Part shown: positions 43,975 to 54,537 of the stretch, piece after piece
Layout of the letters: every line of letters begins with the position of its first letter
Numbering within the stretch: position 1 is the first letter of the stretch
Assembly: GCF_030056655.1 (NCBI RefSeq)
Contig: NZ_JASHIE010000001.1
Span: 434,001 to 498,000 of the forward strand
DNA from: Flectobacillus rivi
Lineage (GTDB): Bacteria; Bacteroidota; Bacteroidia; Cytophagales; Spirosomataceae
Reading direction: 5' to 3'
DNA length: 64,000 nt
Notes under the pieces: model-generated
Databases searched by the model: none
What the model saw: only the letters and a program-made list of their open reading frames with translations
What the model was told of the DNA's origin: nothing
Program-made: the position numbers and the translations under genes

Positions 43975-45465
43975 TTACACAACTGAGAAGGTAGACACAG
44001 CTTTAGCCTCAAGAATAGAAGAACCTTGAAGATAAATATCTGCTTGACGAGCTGCTTCACGACCTTCAGAGATAGCCCAAACTACCAATGACTGACCACG
44101 ACGCATATCACCTGCTGCAAATACTTTATCAACCGAAGTCTTATAATTCGTTGCTTTTACATTGCCTCTTTCGTCAAACTCAAGTCCTTTTTCTTCTAAT
44201 TGAGCCAAAAGACCTTCACGTTGAGGATGTAAGAAACCAGCAGCGATAAGGGCTAATTCACAAGGAACTTCACGCTCATTTGTATGAACCTGTTGAGCTT
44301 TACCGTCAACAACTTCCATAGCAATATCAGCAATTTTGATACCTTTTAAATTACCATTACCATCACCTACATATTCTTTCACAGCAATTGACCAGTGACG
44401 ATCTGCTCCTTCTTCATGCGAAGTAGATGTACGCAACATCATTGGCCAGTTTGGCCAAGGTGTTTGTGTAGCACGCTCAGCAGGAGGCATTGGCATTACT
44501 TCTACTTGAGTCACAGACTTCGCTTTGTGACGGTTTGAAGTACCAACACAGTCTGAACCTGTGTCACCACCACCGATTACCACAACATTTTTGTCAGTAG
44601 CCAACAATTCACCATTTGCGTAAGCAGCACCACGGTGATCAAATTGACGATCAATACCAGCTACACGCTTGTTTTGTTGAGACAAGAATTCCATAGCAGG
44701 ATAAATTCCTTTCAAGTCTGAACCTGGAATAGGCAACATTCTTGGAACTGTCGAACCACCAGCTAACATAATCAAATCGAAGTCTTCCAACAACTCATCA
44801 CCTTTGATGTCAACACCAATATTGGTTGAAGTTTTGAAAACGATACCTTCTTCTTTCATTACCTCAACACGACGCTGCACTACCCATTTCTCTAATTTGA
44901 AATCTGGGATACCGTAGCGTAAAAGTCCACCAGCTTCATCAGCACGTTCAAACACGGTAACTGAGTGACCAGCTTTGTTCAATTGAGCAGCAGAAGCCAA
45001 ACCAGCAGGTCCTGAACCAATAACTGCTACTTTTTTACCTGTTCTTTTTGCAGGAATATTTGGTTTTACTAAGCCATTTCCAAAAGCATATTCGATAATC
45101 GATTTCTCGATGTATTCGATCGTTACAGGAGGCTTGTTGATACCTAATACACAAGCAGCTTCACATGGTGCAGGACAGATACGACCTGTAAACTCAGGGA
45201 AGTTGTTGGTTGAAGATAAAATTTCGTATGCATAAGCCCAGTTTTGGTCATATACTGCATCGTTAAATTCTGGGATAATGTTGCCTAGTGGACAACCATT
45301 ATGACAGAAAGGAACGCCACAGTCCATACAACGACTAGCTTGTGCTGTTACTTTTTCTGTAGTAAAATCAATATCTATTTCTTTGTAATCGCCAACACGT
45401 TCAGCGACTGGTCTTTTCTTTGGAGTTTCTCTTGTTACCTCTAAAAATCCGGTTGGTTTTCCCAT
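43975..45465 (-). CDS. gltD: Glutamate synthase small subunit
   Basis: The 496-residue NADPH-oxidising subunit has N-terminal Fe-S cysteines (C-M-D-C-G-V-P-F-C-H-N-G-C-P and C-P-A-P-C-E-A-A-C), the FAD site V-A-V-I-G-S-G-P-A-G-L-A, G-L-L-R-Y-G-I-P and a second nucleotide site V-V-V-I-G-G-G-D-T-G-S-D. It supplies electrons to GltB for conversion of glutamine and 2-oxoglutarate to two glutamates. It follows gltB on the same strand after 74 bp. Full length. Confidence 0.96.
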   Translation of the reverse strand: MGKPTGFLEVTRETPKKRPVAERVGDYKEIDIDFTTEKVTAQASRCMDCGVPFCHNGCPLGNIIPEFNDAVYDQNWAYAYEILSSTNNFPEFTGRICPAPCEAACVLGINKPPVTIEYIEKSIIEYAFGNGLVKPNIPAKRTGKKVAVIGSGPAGLASAAQLNKAGHSVTVFERADEAGGLLRYGIPDFKLEKWVVQRRVEVMKEEGIVFKTSTNIGVDIKGDELLEDFDLIMLAGGSTVPRMLPIPGSDLKGIYPAMEFLSQQNKRVAGIDRQFDHRGAAYANGELLATDKNVVVIGGGDTGSDCVGTSNRHKAKSVTQVEVMPMPPAERATQTPWPNWPMMLRTSTSHEEGADRHWSIAVKEYVGDGNGNLKGIKIADIAMEVVDGKAQQVHTNEREVPCELALIAAGFLHPQREGLLAQLEEKGLEFDERGNVKATNYKTSVDKVFAAGDMRRGQSLVVWAISEGREAARQADIYLQGSSILEAKAVSTFSVV

Positions 45466-45492
45466 TGTCTTAATTTGAAAATTTTAGGATTC

Positions 45493-45531
45493 GAAAGTCT
45501 GAAGATATTTTTTGAATACATTCAGACTTTC
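45493..45531 (-). other. Intercistronic hairpin between gltB and gltD
   Basis: GAAAGTCTGAA (45493-45503) pairs with TTCAGACTTTC (45521-45531). No T-run follows, so it is more likely an mRNA processing or stability element than a terminator. Confidence 0.55.
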
Positions 45532-45539
45532 AAAATGGA

Positions 45540-48500
45540 TTAGTGAGCAATTTCAACTTGGATGTCTTTGTACACCACATCTTTATTTTCAAGAACCTCA
45601 GCAACTGTAACGTTACGAGAAGCAAGTGCTTTCTTGAAGTCTTGCGGCATTACTTTAACAAATTGCGCAAGTGATTCAGACCAGTTGTCTAAGATTCCCT
45701 TAGCTACATCTGAGTTAGTGTATTGCAAGTGTTGTTCTACATATAGTTTCAAGATTGCCTCGTCTTCTTGAGTCAATTCTTCGATCGCTACCATTTCAGG
45801 GTTTACTTTAGAAGCAAAATCACCTTTAGCATTCAACACATACGCTACACCACCTGACATACCTGCTCCGAAGTTACGACCAGTATCGCCCAAAATCACG
45901 ACCAATCCACCAGTCATATATTCGCAACCGTGGTCACCAATACCTTCTACCACTACTTTAGCACCAGAGTTACGTACGCAGAAACGCTCACCAGCCATAC
46001 CACGTAAATAAGCTTCGCCTGAAGTAGCACCATAGAATGATACGTTACCTACTACTGAGTTTTCAGAAGGATTGAATGGCGCTTTTTTGTTTGGATAAAC
46101 AATCAATTTTGCCCCACAAAGACCTTTTCCGATGTAGTCGTTAGCATCACCTTCTAATTCGAATGTAATACCATTCACAGAGAATGCTCCGAACGACTGA
46201 CCAGCAGTACCTGTAAACTTGATATGGATTGTATCATTTGGTAAACCTTTCGCGCCATATACTTTCGTAATTTCGTTTGAAAGCATTGTACCAATAGTAC
46301 GGTTTACGTTGATTACTTCAAATTCACCGTAAACTTTCTCTTGATTTTCAATGGCTGGTTTAGCAACTTTCAATAAATCCCAGTCTACTTGTACATCCAA
46401 ACCATGATCTTGTTCTTCTTGTTTGTACAAGGCAACATCTAATGACATTGGTTGCTTGAACAAGATTGGAGAAAGGTCTAAATGTTTGTATTTCCAGTGT
46501 TGGATATTTTCTTTCATTTCTAGGCGATCCACTTGACCTACCATTTCATTCACGGTACGGAAACCAAGTTCAGCCATTAATTCACGGAACTCTTGTGCCA
46601 AGAAATAGAACAAGTTTACTACGTGATCTGGATTACCAGTGTACATTGCACGCAAGCGTGGGTCTTGAGTAGCTACCCCAACAGGACAAGTATTCAAGTG
46701 ACACTTACGCATCATGATACAACCTGCTGTAACTAATGCAGCTGTTGCTACACCAAATTCTTCAGCACCTAATAGGGCTGCGATAGCAAGGTCACGACCT
46801 GTTTTGATTTGACCATCCGTTTGTACAGTCACACGACCACGCAATTTGTTACGAACCAATGTTTGGTGAGTTTCAGCCAAACCAAGTTCCCAAGGTAAAC
46901 CAGCGTGACGGATAGAAGAAAGTGGCGAAGCACCAGTACCTCCATCGTGACCTGCAATCAAGATATGGTCAGCGTGTGCCTTAGCAACACCCGCAGCGAT
47001 TGTACCTACACCTGCCTCTGATACCAATTTCACTGAAATACGAGCAGCACGGTTTGCATTTTTAAGATCAAAAATCAACTGTGCTAAGTCCTCAATTGAA
47101 TAAATATCGTGGTGAGGAGGAGGCGAAATCAAACCTACACCTGGCGTTGAGTGACGAGTTTTACCAATCCAGTCATCTACTTTGTGACCTGGCAACTGAC
47201 CACCTTCACCTGGTTTTGCACCTTGCGCCATTTTGATTTGTAGCTCTTGTGCGTTTGTCAAATAGTGAGCAGTTACACCAAAACGACCGGATGCCACTTG
47301 CTTGATAGCAGAGTTCATCGAGTCACCGTTTGCCATTGGCTCAAAACGGATTGGATCTTCACCACCTTCACCTGTATTTGATTTACCACCAATACGGTTC
47401 ATGGCAATAGCCAATGTAGTGTGAGCTTCGTAAGAAATAGAACCGAATGACATAGCTCCTGTAGCAAAACGCTTGAAGATATTTTCGATTGGCTCAACCT
47501 CTTCGATTGGCACTGGAGTACCTTTCTTGAATTTCAACAATCCACGAAGCGTCATCGCTTTCTCAGTCTGATCATCAACGATCTTCGAGTACTTCTTAAA
47601 CAACTGATAGTTGTTTGTTTTAGTAGATTGTTGTAATAAGTGGATTGTTTCAGGGTTAAACAAGTGAGCTTCACCACGATGTTTCCATTGGTACACACCA
47701 CCTACTTCTAGTTTTGGATTAGCTACTGGTTGTTCAGGATACCCATTTGTATGTTTGATTAGGGCTTCTTTTTGGATTCCTTCCAAATCGATACCACCAA
47801 TACGAGATACAGCTCCAGAGAAATATTTATCAACTACTTCTTTTGCCAAACCAACGATTTCGAAGATTTGAGCACCTTGGTAAGATTGAAGTGTTGAAAT
47901 ACCCATTTTAGAGAAGATTTTCAACAACTCACCATTTACAGCTTTGATGTAGTTTTGTTGTAATTTTTCGTAAGGGTAATCTACTTGCAAAATACCTTTG
48001 TCTTTCATACCACGAATGGTTTCGAAAGCCATGTATGGGTTTACTGCCGAAGCACCAAAACCAATCAAAGTAGCAAAGTGATGTGTTTCCCAAACGTCAC
48101 CAGCCTCAACGATAAGACCAACTTGTGCACGTTTGCCTTTACGAATCAAATGATGATGAACCGCTGCTGTAGCCAACAAAGATGGAATTGGCGCATGTGA
48201 GCTATCAACACCACGGTCGGTCAACAACAAGATTGCGTAGCCATCATCCACTGCATCTTCGGCATATTGACAAATTCTATCCAATGCACGTTTCAATTGT
48301 CCTTTCTCGCCATTAGCTCTGAAAGTTGTATGAATCGATTTAGTATGGAAGTTTTTGTGGTCAATCCAACGAATTTTCTCAATCTCAGCATTGGTTAATA
48401 CTGGTTGACGAATTTCGATTTGACGACAGTGTTCTGGTGTTTCTTTCAACAAGTTTTTCAAACCACCAATATCCGACAACAATGACATTACCGTACGTTC

Positions 48501-50108
48501 ACGGATAGGGTCAATTGGAGGGTTGGTTACTTGAGCAAACAATTGTTTGAAATAATATGATAAATGTTGCGCTTGGTCAGACAAAATCGCCAATGGAGTA
48601 TCTACACCCATTGAGCCTAATGCCTCTTTACCAGTCTCAATCATCTGTGACAATACTACACGAAGATCTTCAGTAGTGAAGCCAAATACTTGTTGACGCA
48701 ACAACAATTCTCTTTCGAATGGAGCGCGATACTCAGCACCAGCAGCAGGAAGGTCTTCAACTTTGATTTTGTTGGCCTTCAACCACTCTCCATAAGGTTG
48801 TTGTTTACAGATTTTTTCTTTCAATTCATCGTCAGGAATGATACGACCTTGTTCCATATCAACGATGAACATTTTACCTGGCTGTAAACGACCTTTTTTG
48901 ATAACAGTCGATTGGTCAATATCCAATACCCCTGCCTCAGAAGCCATGATTACGAAGTCGTCGCTAGTTACCCAGAAACGAGATGGACGCAAACCGTTAC
49001 GGTCAAGAGTCGCACCAATGATTTTACCATCTGTGAATGAGATAGAAGCTGGACCATCCCAAGGCTCCATCAAAGCAGCGTGGTATTCGTAGAAATCACG
49101 TTTGTAATCTTCAATATGCTCGTTGCCATCCCATGCTTCAGGAATCAACATCATCATTACATGAGGCAATGAACGACCAGATAAAGTCAATAATTCTACC
49201 GCATTGTCAAGTACAGCCGAGTCAGACTGACCTAATTGACAAACTGGCAAAATCATTTCCATTTCTTCTTTGCTGAACAAATCAGACTGGAACAATGCAG
49301 ACTGCGCTTGCATCCAAGAAGAGTTACCTTTTACAGTGTTGATCTCACCATTGTGACCCATATAGCGGAATGGTTGAGCCAAACGCCATTCTGGGAATGT
49401 ATTTGTAGAGAAACGAGAGTGAACAATTGCCAAAGCAGATGTAAACTCATCACGGCGCAAATCATCAAAATAACCAGGTACTTGCATTGTAGTCAACATA
49501 CCTTTGTAAATGATTGTGCGAGCCGAAAGTGAAGCATAGTAGAATTTACCTTCTACAGCTTTCACCGTTTCGTTGATTACTCTTGCAGTGTACTGACGGA
49601 AAACGTACAATTTGCGCTCAAATGTTAATTCATCTTGGTCTTCAGGACGTTTGATGAACAACTGTTCCATTTGAGGCTCTGTATTTCCAGATTCAGCACC
49701 TTGAATTTCAGAATTGTCACAAGGGACAACACGATAACCCAAAATTTCCAGACCTAACTTTTTAGCCTTTCGTGCAATGATTTCCTTACACTCGTTACGA
49801 GTAGTTTCATCTTTCGGAAAGAAAACCATACCGACGCCATAATCTAAGGCGGCCGGCAAATCGATGCCAAGTTTTGTACACTCTTCAAGGAAGAACTCGT
49901 GAGGAATTTGTACTAAAATACCAGCACCGTCACCAGAATTAGGGTCGCAGCCACAAGCTCCACGGTGGTCCATGCGAATAAGCATTTGAATTGCATCAGC
50001 CACTACTTTGTGTGACTTTCTACCTTTCATGTTCGCTACGAAACCGATACCACAAGCATCATGTTCGAATTCCTTGCGATACAACCCTTGATTATCAAAG
50101 TTAGTCAT
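45540..50108 (-). CDS. gltB: Glutamate synthase large subunit
   Basis: The 1522-residue protein starts with a propeptide ending at H-D-A-C-G-I-G-F; Cys19 is the glutaminase (class II amidotransferase) nucleophile once exposed. The central and FMN-binding domains show M-S-F-G-S-I-S-Y-E-A-H, G-E-G-G-E-D and A-G-H-D-G-G-T-G-A-S-P. The 3Fe-4S motif is C-I-M-M-R-K-C-H-L-N-T-C-P-V-G-V-A. The C-terminal GXGXG beta-helix has G-D-A-N-D-Y-I-G-K-G-L. The length is normal for the GltB family. It heads the gltBD operon for ammonia assimilation. Confidence 0.97.
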   Translation of the reverse strand: MTNFDNQGLYRKEFEHDACGIGFVANMKGRKSHKVVADAIQMLIRMDHRGACGCDPNSGDGAGILVQIPHEFFLEECTKLGIDLPAALDYGVGMVFFPKDETTRNECKEIIARKAKKLGLEILGYRVVPCDNSEIQGAESGNTEPQMEQLFIKRPEDQDELTFERKLYVFRQYTARVINETVKAVEGKFYYASLSARTIIYKGMLTTMQVPGYFDDLRRDEFTSALAIVHSRFSTNTFPEWRLAQPFRYMGHNGEINTVKGNSSWMQAQSALFQSDLFSKEEMEMILPVCQLGQSDSAVLDNAVELLTLSGRSLPHVMMMLIPEAWDGNEHIEDYKRDFYEYHAALMEPWDGPASISFTDGKIIGATLDRNGLRPSRFWVTSDDFVIMASEAGVLDIDQSTVIKKGRLQPGKMFIVDMEQGRIIPDDELKEKICKQQPYGEWLKANKIKVEDLPAAGAEYRAPFERELLLRQQVFGFTTEDLRVVLSQMIETGKEALGSMGVDTPLAILSDQAQHLSYYFKQLFAQVTNPPIDPIRERTVMSLLSDIGGLKNLLKETPEHCRQIEIRQPVLTNAEIEKIRWIDHKNFHTKSIHTTFRANGEKGQLKRALDRICQYAEDAVDDGYAILLLTDRGVDSSHAPIPSLLATAAVHHHLIRKGKRAQVGLIVEAGDVWETHHFATLIGFGASAVNPYMAFETIRGMKDKGILQVDYPYEKLQQNYIKAVNGELLKIFSKMGISTLQSYQGAQIFEIVGLAKEVVDKYFSGAVSRIGGIDLEGIQKEALIKHTNGYPEQPVANPKLEVGGVYQWKHRGEAHLFNPETIHLLQQSTKTNNYQLFKKYSKIVDDQTEKAMTLRGLLKFKKGTPVPIEEVEPIENIFKRFATGAMSFGSISYEAHTTLAIAMNRIGGKSNTGEGGEDPIRFEPMANGDSMNSAIKQVASGRFGVTAHYLTNAQELQIKMAQGAKPGEGGQLPGHKVDDWIGKTRHSTPGVGLISPPPHHDIYSIEDLAQLIFDLKNANRAARISVKLVSEAGVGTIAAGVAKAHADHILIAGHDGGTGASPLSSIRHAGLPWELGLAETHQTLVRNKLRGRVTVQTDGQIKTGRDLAIAALLGAEEFGVATAALVTAGCIMMRKCHLNTCPVGVATQDPRLRAMYTGNPDHVVNLFYFLAQEFRELMAELGFRTVNEMVGQVDRLEMKENIQHWKYKHLDLSPILFKQPMSLDVALYKQEEQDHGLDVQVDWDLLKVAKPAIENQEKVYGEFEVINVNRTIGTMLSNEITKVYGAKGLPNDTIHIKFTGTAGQSFGAFSVNGITFELEGDANDYIGKGLCGAKLIVYPNKKAPFNPSENSVVGNVSFYGATSGEAYLRGMAGERFCVRNSGAKVVVEGIGDHGCEYMTGGLVVILGDTGRNFGAGMSGGVAYVLNAKGDFASKVNPEMVAIEELTQEDEAILKLYVEQHLQYTNSDVAKGILDNWSESLAQFVKVMPQDFKKALASRNVTVAEVLENKDVVYKDIQVEIAH

Positions 50109-51031
50109 GGTAATGGGGTTTGTTTTTTTAAGTTTAAAATTTAACCTGTTCTAGGTAGCCTTTATTTATTATAGTGGTATTATTATCCTTCTTCTTTTGA
50201 AAAGTTGTAAATATTTTAGATGGTTTATTGACAAAATCAAAATTATTTCGTAAAATATTCTCCGACCTTTCTTCGTGATTATGGCTATATATACTTCACT
50301 CTATTTCGCTTTTACAAAGATATACAAAAAATTATTTGGATAAAATAGCATTTTGCCGAATAATCATCTGTATTGAACAAAATCAAGTTTTTGCAAAAAA
50401 TATTCTTAGTTAGATACAATTCACAAGCGTATAAGTATTTTTACAAAAATCCGATTTTATGATACCTATTTATGACAATTTAGCAGTATTTACTCAAATT
50501 ACCCTGAAAATTAAAACCTATTTTATAGAATTTTACAAAAAAATAACACAAAATAGCTTTTTTCAAAACATATCCATTTTTGTAAAAAAAACCTTCTTTT
50601 TTTTTCACAGAATACCTTTAAATCCCCTTTTTAGGTGTGTTTTAGGCTTCATTTTATGGTTAAATTTTAATCTATAAATCATATAGATTAAATAATCTTT
50701 TATCCTTAAAATAGACGAATGATTGATTTTTTTCTGCCAATAATAAAATCTTAAATTATTCAATGTAAAAAGTCAGGATTTTGTATCTTAATACGATTTG
50801 AGGGTAATGATGAAGTGAAAACAGGAATTGTTAATAACTAGGCTTACAAGTACTTATCAGAAAAATAATTAAACGGTGGCAACCTTTCATCTACACAAAC
50901 TGTCGTATAGTTGAATAGTTTTTGTATCTAACAAATTACTTGTAATTTACATAAACTCTTCGAATATTACAATCTCTTACCTTAGATTATCATTATTCCT
51001 AGTCTTATTTAACTCGAAACTACAACAACTT
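50109..51031. other. 923-bp AT-rich spacer upstream of gltB
   Basis: No convincing gene. On the minus strand two TAnnTTTG -7 boxes, TAATTTTG (50245-50238) and TATCTTTG (50322-50315), could drive gltB; neither has a clear -33 partner. A 72-codon plus-strand frame at 50459-50677 is made of A/T-rich codons and is not considered real. Confidence 0.5.
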
Positions 51032-53251
51032 ATGAAGAAAGCTTTACTGTGTATTTTTTTACTGTTGGGATACTTACAAGGGCGAGCAACTCACATTGTG
51101 GGAGGAGATATTGATCTGCAACGAATAAATGACCAAGGTTTCACTCATAAACTCTCTTTGAATCTATATTTTGATGCAATCAACGGACAACCTGGTGCAC
51201 TAGATCAAACTGTTACTTTGGGTTTTTTCAGAAAAAAAGATAATATCATGATGGGATATGTTGTTGTGCCGATGGCCTCTAACGTACAGATTCCCTATAC
51301 CAACCCTGATTGTTCTGAATATGGCAACGTTAGAACTAAACTTATCAAATATTCTACTTTAGTTACACTATTATCTGTCAATTTCGATGACCCTGAAGGG
51401 TATTACATCGTATGGGATAGGTGTTGTAGAAATGATGTTATATCGAATATTATAAACCCTGGACGTACTTCCTCGCTTTTCTATACAGAGTTTCCTGCTA
51501 TTTCTGCAAATAATAGGGAGTTCATTAATTCAACGCCAAAATTCAAAGACTTATCAGGTGACTATATTTGTATCAATAGACCGTTTAATTTTGATTTTAG
51601 CGCTACAGATGCAGACGGTGACAGTCTAGTATATAGTATAGTAAGTCCACTTGCTGGATTTAGCTCTGTACAATCTCCTAACCCACAATTTCCAACAGGA
51701 AGTTTTAATTACCCTCATGTTACGTGGGCATCTGGGTACTCAAATAGTAATGCTATTCCGGGTAATCCTGCCTTGAGTGTTAATAATCGTACAGGGCGCT
51801 TATCGGTTACTGCTAATCAATTGGGATTATTTGTTTTTTCGGTGAAAGTGGAGGAATATAGGGCGGGAAAAAGAATAGGTTATGCGCTACGAGATTTTCA
51901 ATTAAAAGTAGTGGATTGTCCTATTAATAACGCTCCAATTAGCTTTGCCAAACTTAAAGGTAGTTCTAAAAAGATTGGTAAAGACGAGATTATCACAATT
52001 CCCAATACTCAAAAAAATGCCTGTTTTGAGCTATTCTTTACAGACCCTAATCCTTACACTCAACTGCGTCTTAAAGCCGTTGGACAGAATTTTTCTGATA
52101 AAGGTTTTGCCAACATTCCTATTGCCTATAATATTCTGTCCACTGCTGATACGTTGAAAGCAGAAATTTGCTTAGATGAATGTTCGCAAAGCTTTGATGG
52201 GAAACCCTTAGTCTTTCAAATATTCACAAGTGATAATGGTTGTCCGCAATCCTTGAGTGATACGCTCACAGTCAAAGTGTACCGTCAACCTCGTGATAAT
52301 AGCAAACCTGTGATTAGCACCGATGCTATCAGTAAAACCTTGACAGCTTCCATTAATTCAACTCTTTCGTATAATATCTTCGGTAAAGATATTGATGTAG
52401 ACTCATTAACTCTACGAGCAGTAGGGCGAGGTTTTACATTGTCACAAGCAGGTATTACCTTCAATGGTGGTACAGGTGTCGGAAATGTCCAGTCGCCTTT
52501 TACATGGAAACCACTTTGTGACCAGATTCGAACGACTGATTATTTGGTCGACTTTATAGTTTCGGATAGATATTGTAATAGAAGTAAAAGTGATACCTTA
52601 ACGATTGCCTTTAAGCCCACTCCTATCGTTTCGAACAAACCGCACGTGAGCACAACCTTAAAAGACCAAAATATTACGGTTGTATTGGATGGGGAAAATG
52701 CTACACCATTAAATTTTGATGTGAATGCAAAAGATCCTGACAGCGACCCTATTCAGCTTTATGGTATTGGACAAGGATTTAATTTAGGAAGTGTTGGGAT
52801 TATCTGGAGTAATAAAAATGGGATAGCCTCACTTACTTCACCATTTCAATGGAATCTTTCTTGCGAATTATTAGGTCAGGAAAAAGAAAAAACATTCGTT
52901 ATCAATTTCGTAACAGAGGATAATTCGTGCAGTCCCATGCGTTTTGATACGACCAAAGTCACGGTTTTAGTCAAAAACAAAGAAACAGCCTATACATTTA
53001 CGCCGCCTAACGTCATTACGCCTAATGGGGATGGTAAAAATGATTCGTTTACGATTACAAATCTTCCAGAAAACTCATGCTTTGACAAATTTGAATATAT
53101 TCAAGTATTTAATCGTTGGGGACAACAAGTGTATCAGTCTTATGATAGAAAATTTGAGTGGTTTGCCGATGAAATCGTAAGTGGGGATTATTATTACCTT
53201 TTAAAATTTACACGGCAAAATTTCAAAGGTTGGATAAGTGTATTAAAATGA
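51032..53251 (+). CDS. Type IX-secreted protein with C-terminal gliding-motility (CHU_C, type B) sorting domain
   Basis: The 739-residue protein has a signal peptide (MKKALLCIFLLLGYLQGRA) followed by T-H-I-V-G-G-D, a common start of such Cytophaga proteins. Cadherin-like segments with D-x-D-x-D motifs (D-A-D-G-D-S-L, D-I-D-V-D-S-L, D-P-D-S-D-P) are spaced along residues 190-600 and probably bind calcium. The last about 90 residues match the type B sorting domain: P-N-V-I-T-P-N-G-D-G-K-N-D, then F-N-R-W-G-Q-Q-V-Y, then Y-Y-L-L-K. It should be exported by the T9SS. The function of the stalk is unknown. Confidence 0.88.
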   Translation: MKKALLCIFLLLGYLQGRATHIVGGDIDLQRINDQGFTHKLSLNLYFDAINGQPGALDQTVTLGFFRKKDNIMMGYVVVPMASNVQIPYTNPDCSEYGNVRTKLIKYSTLVTLLSVNFDDPEGYYIVWDRCCRNDVISNIINPGRTSSLFYTEFPAISANNREFINSTPKFKDLSGDYICINRPFNFDFSATDADGDSLVYSIVSPLAGFSSVQSPNPQFPTGSFNYPHVTWASGYSNSNAIPGNPALSVNNRTGRLSVTANQLGLFVFSVKVEEYRAGKRIGYALRDFQLKVVDCPINNAPISFAKLKGSSKKIGKDEIITIPNTQKNACFELFFTDPNPYTQLRLKAVGQNFSDKGFANIPIAYNILSTADTLKAEICLDECSQSFDGKPLVFQIFTSDNGCPQSLSDTLTVKVYRQPRDNSKPVISTDAISKTLTASINSTLSYNIFGKDIDVDSLTLRAVGRGFTLSQAGITFNGGTGVGNVQSPFTWKPLCDQIRTTDYLVDFIVSDRYCNRSKSDTLTIAFKPTPIVSNKPHVSTTLKDQNITVVLDGENATPLNFDVNAKDPDSDPIQLYGIGQGFNLGSVGIIWSNKNGIASLTSPFQWNLSCELLGQEKEKTFVINFVTEDNSCSPMRFDTTKVTVLVKNKETAYTFTPPNVITPNGDGKNDSFTITNLPENSCFDKFEYIQVFNRWGQQVYQSYDRKFEWFADEIVSGDYYYLLKFTRQNFKGWISVLK

Positions 53252-53263
53252 GGTATCTATTAG

Positions 53264-53300
53264 CGGCATTCGAATAACAATTTCGAATGCCGTTATTTTT
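53264..53300. terminator. Terminator between convergent genes
   Basis: CGGCATTCGAA (53264-53274) pairs with TTCGAATGCCG (53282-53292), followed by a T-tract, between the T9SS cargo and the ribonuclease Z gene. Confidence 0.88.
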
Positions 53301-53303
53301 AAA

Positions 53304-54227
53304 TCATACCAAATCTCTAAAGTCTATCGACATTCCATCTTCTCCTAGAATGGTATTATGAAAAACTTGTTTTGCTTCATCTATAAATGGCGTAAGGTCT
53401 TTGTATCTAGACGAGAAATGTCCTATTAGCAAGTTTTTGGCACCAGCTTCTTTGGCGATTTGCCCAGCTTGATAGGCAGTAGAATGGCATGTTTCCTTAG
53501 CTCTTTCTACCAATTCATGTAAAAAGGTGGTTTCGTGATAAAGTAATTTGACCCCTTTGATAATTGGTAAAATAGCAGGATGATAAGCCGTATCAGTACA
53601 AAAAGCATAACTATCTGGCGCAGGTCCTTTGATTGTGTAATAGTCGCATGAGTACAATACTTCACCATTGTCATCTAGCACATCTTGTCCATCTTTGAGG
53701 CATTTGATTTGTTCAATACTTATATGTGATGGCAACAGTTCCTTTAGAATTTTGTGTGGTTTTTCTTTTTCTTCAATCAAAAAACCACAACATGGCACAC
53801 GATGAACCAAGGGAATTGTGGTGACCTTCACATAATCGTTTTCCATTAAGAGGTAGGACTCTTCGGAACGAGTTTCCTCAAAATGCACTTTAAAATTAAG
53901 ACGTGTATCCGAATATTTCATTTGAAGAGTCAGTACTTCAGCAAGACCTTTGGGACCATAGATATACAAATCGTCAACTCTATGGTGCATGTTAAGTGTT
54001 GACAATAAACCTATTAGTCCAAAAAAATGGTCGCCATGAAGGTGAGTAATAAAAATATATTTGATACGAGTGGCCTTGAGTTTGAAACGAAGTAATTGCG
54101 TCTGGGTAGCCTCTCCACAATCAAACAAATACCCTTCTTGTTCCACCATCAAAAAGTGGGAAGTTGCATTACGCGTTACTACTGGGTTGGCAGAACCCGT
54201 ACCTAGGATAGTAAGATGGAAACTCAA
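53304..54227 (-). CDS. rnz: Ribonuclease Z
   Basis: The 307-residue metallo-beta-lactamase-fold nuclease has the metal motif T-H-L-H-G-D-H at residues 61-67, the N-terminal I-L-G-T-G-S-A-N-P and Y-L-F-D-C-G-E-A-T, and C-terminal H-E-T-T-F and I-G-H-F-S-S-R-Y. It matures tRNA 3' ends, which matters here because several tRNAs in the window lack an encoded CCA. The start is a TTG (54227-54225): an in-frame stop lies 12 bp upstream and no ATG fits the conserved head. Confidence 0.93.
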   Translation of the reverse strand: MSFHLTILGTGSANPVVTRNATSHFLMVEQEGYLFDCGEATQTQLLRFKLKATRIKYIFITHLHGDHFFGLIGLLSTLNMHHRVDDLYIYGPKGLAEVLTLQMKYSDTRLNFKVHFEETRSEESYLLMENDYVKVTTIPLVHRVPCCGFLIEEKEKPHKILKELLPSHISIEQIKCLKDGQDVLDDNGEVLYSCDYYTIKGPAPDSYAFCTDTAYHPAILPIIKGVKLLYHETTFLHELVERAKETCHSTAYQAGQIAKEAGAKNLLIGHFSSRYKDLTPFIDEAKQVFHNTILGEDGMSIDFRDLV

Positions 54228-54286
54228 ATTGTTATAATTTTAAATTACTGGTAAACAAAATAATTAAGTAATAAAGCACTTATTAC

Positions 54287-54388
54287 GCTCTAGGCTTTAT
54301 GCTGTAGGCTAAAAGTTAAATAGTATTTCTCATGAAATAGTTGAAGCTTTTTTGCCTAATGCTTACTGTTTAGTGCCCAAAGCCTATT
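54287..54388. repeat. Degenerate TAGGC/GCCTA-type inverted repeat, copy B
   Basis: The left arm is GCTCTAGGCTTTATGC, TGTAGGC, then TAGTATTTC. The right arm starts GAAATAG and has TTTTGCCTAATGC, TTAGTGCC and AAAGCCTATT. The arms are imperfectly complementary. It lies in the spacer between rnz and the STAS gene. Confidence 0.6.
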
Positions 54389-54434
54389 GATACAAAATAA
54401 GATTGCACTAATAAACTTTAGGGTTCAATATAAA

Positions 54435-54473
54435 AAAAAACCTTATCAGACTAACGTCTAATAAGGTTTTTTT
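54435..54473. terminator. Terminator downstream of the STAS gene
   Basis: AAAAAACCTTAT (54435-54446) pairs with ATAAGGTTTTTT (54461-54472), with an inner AGAC/GTCT pair, and A/T tracts on both sides. Confidence 0.88.
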
Positions 54474-54537
54474 GTTCGAAAAACAGCAAAAATACCCTTT
54501 GATGAATACTTTTAAGTCTTTGTATTATACAATTTGA

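Noticed and set aside
50459..50677. 72-codon plus-strand ORF upstream of the T9SS cargo gene
   Set aside because: Composed of A/T-rich codons in a very AT-rich spacer (Phe, Ile and Lys runs), with no recognisable motif; looks like chance.
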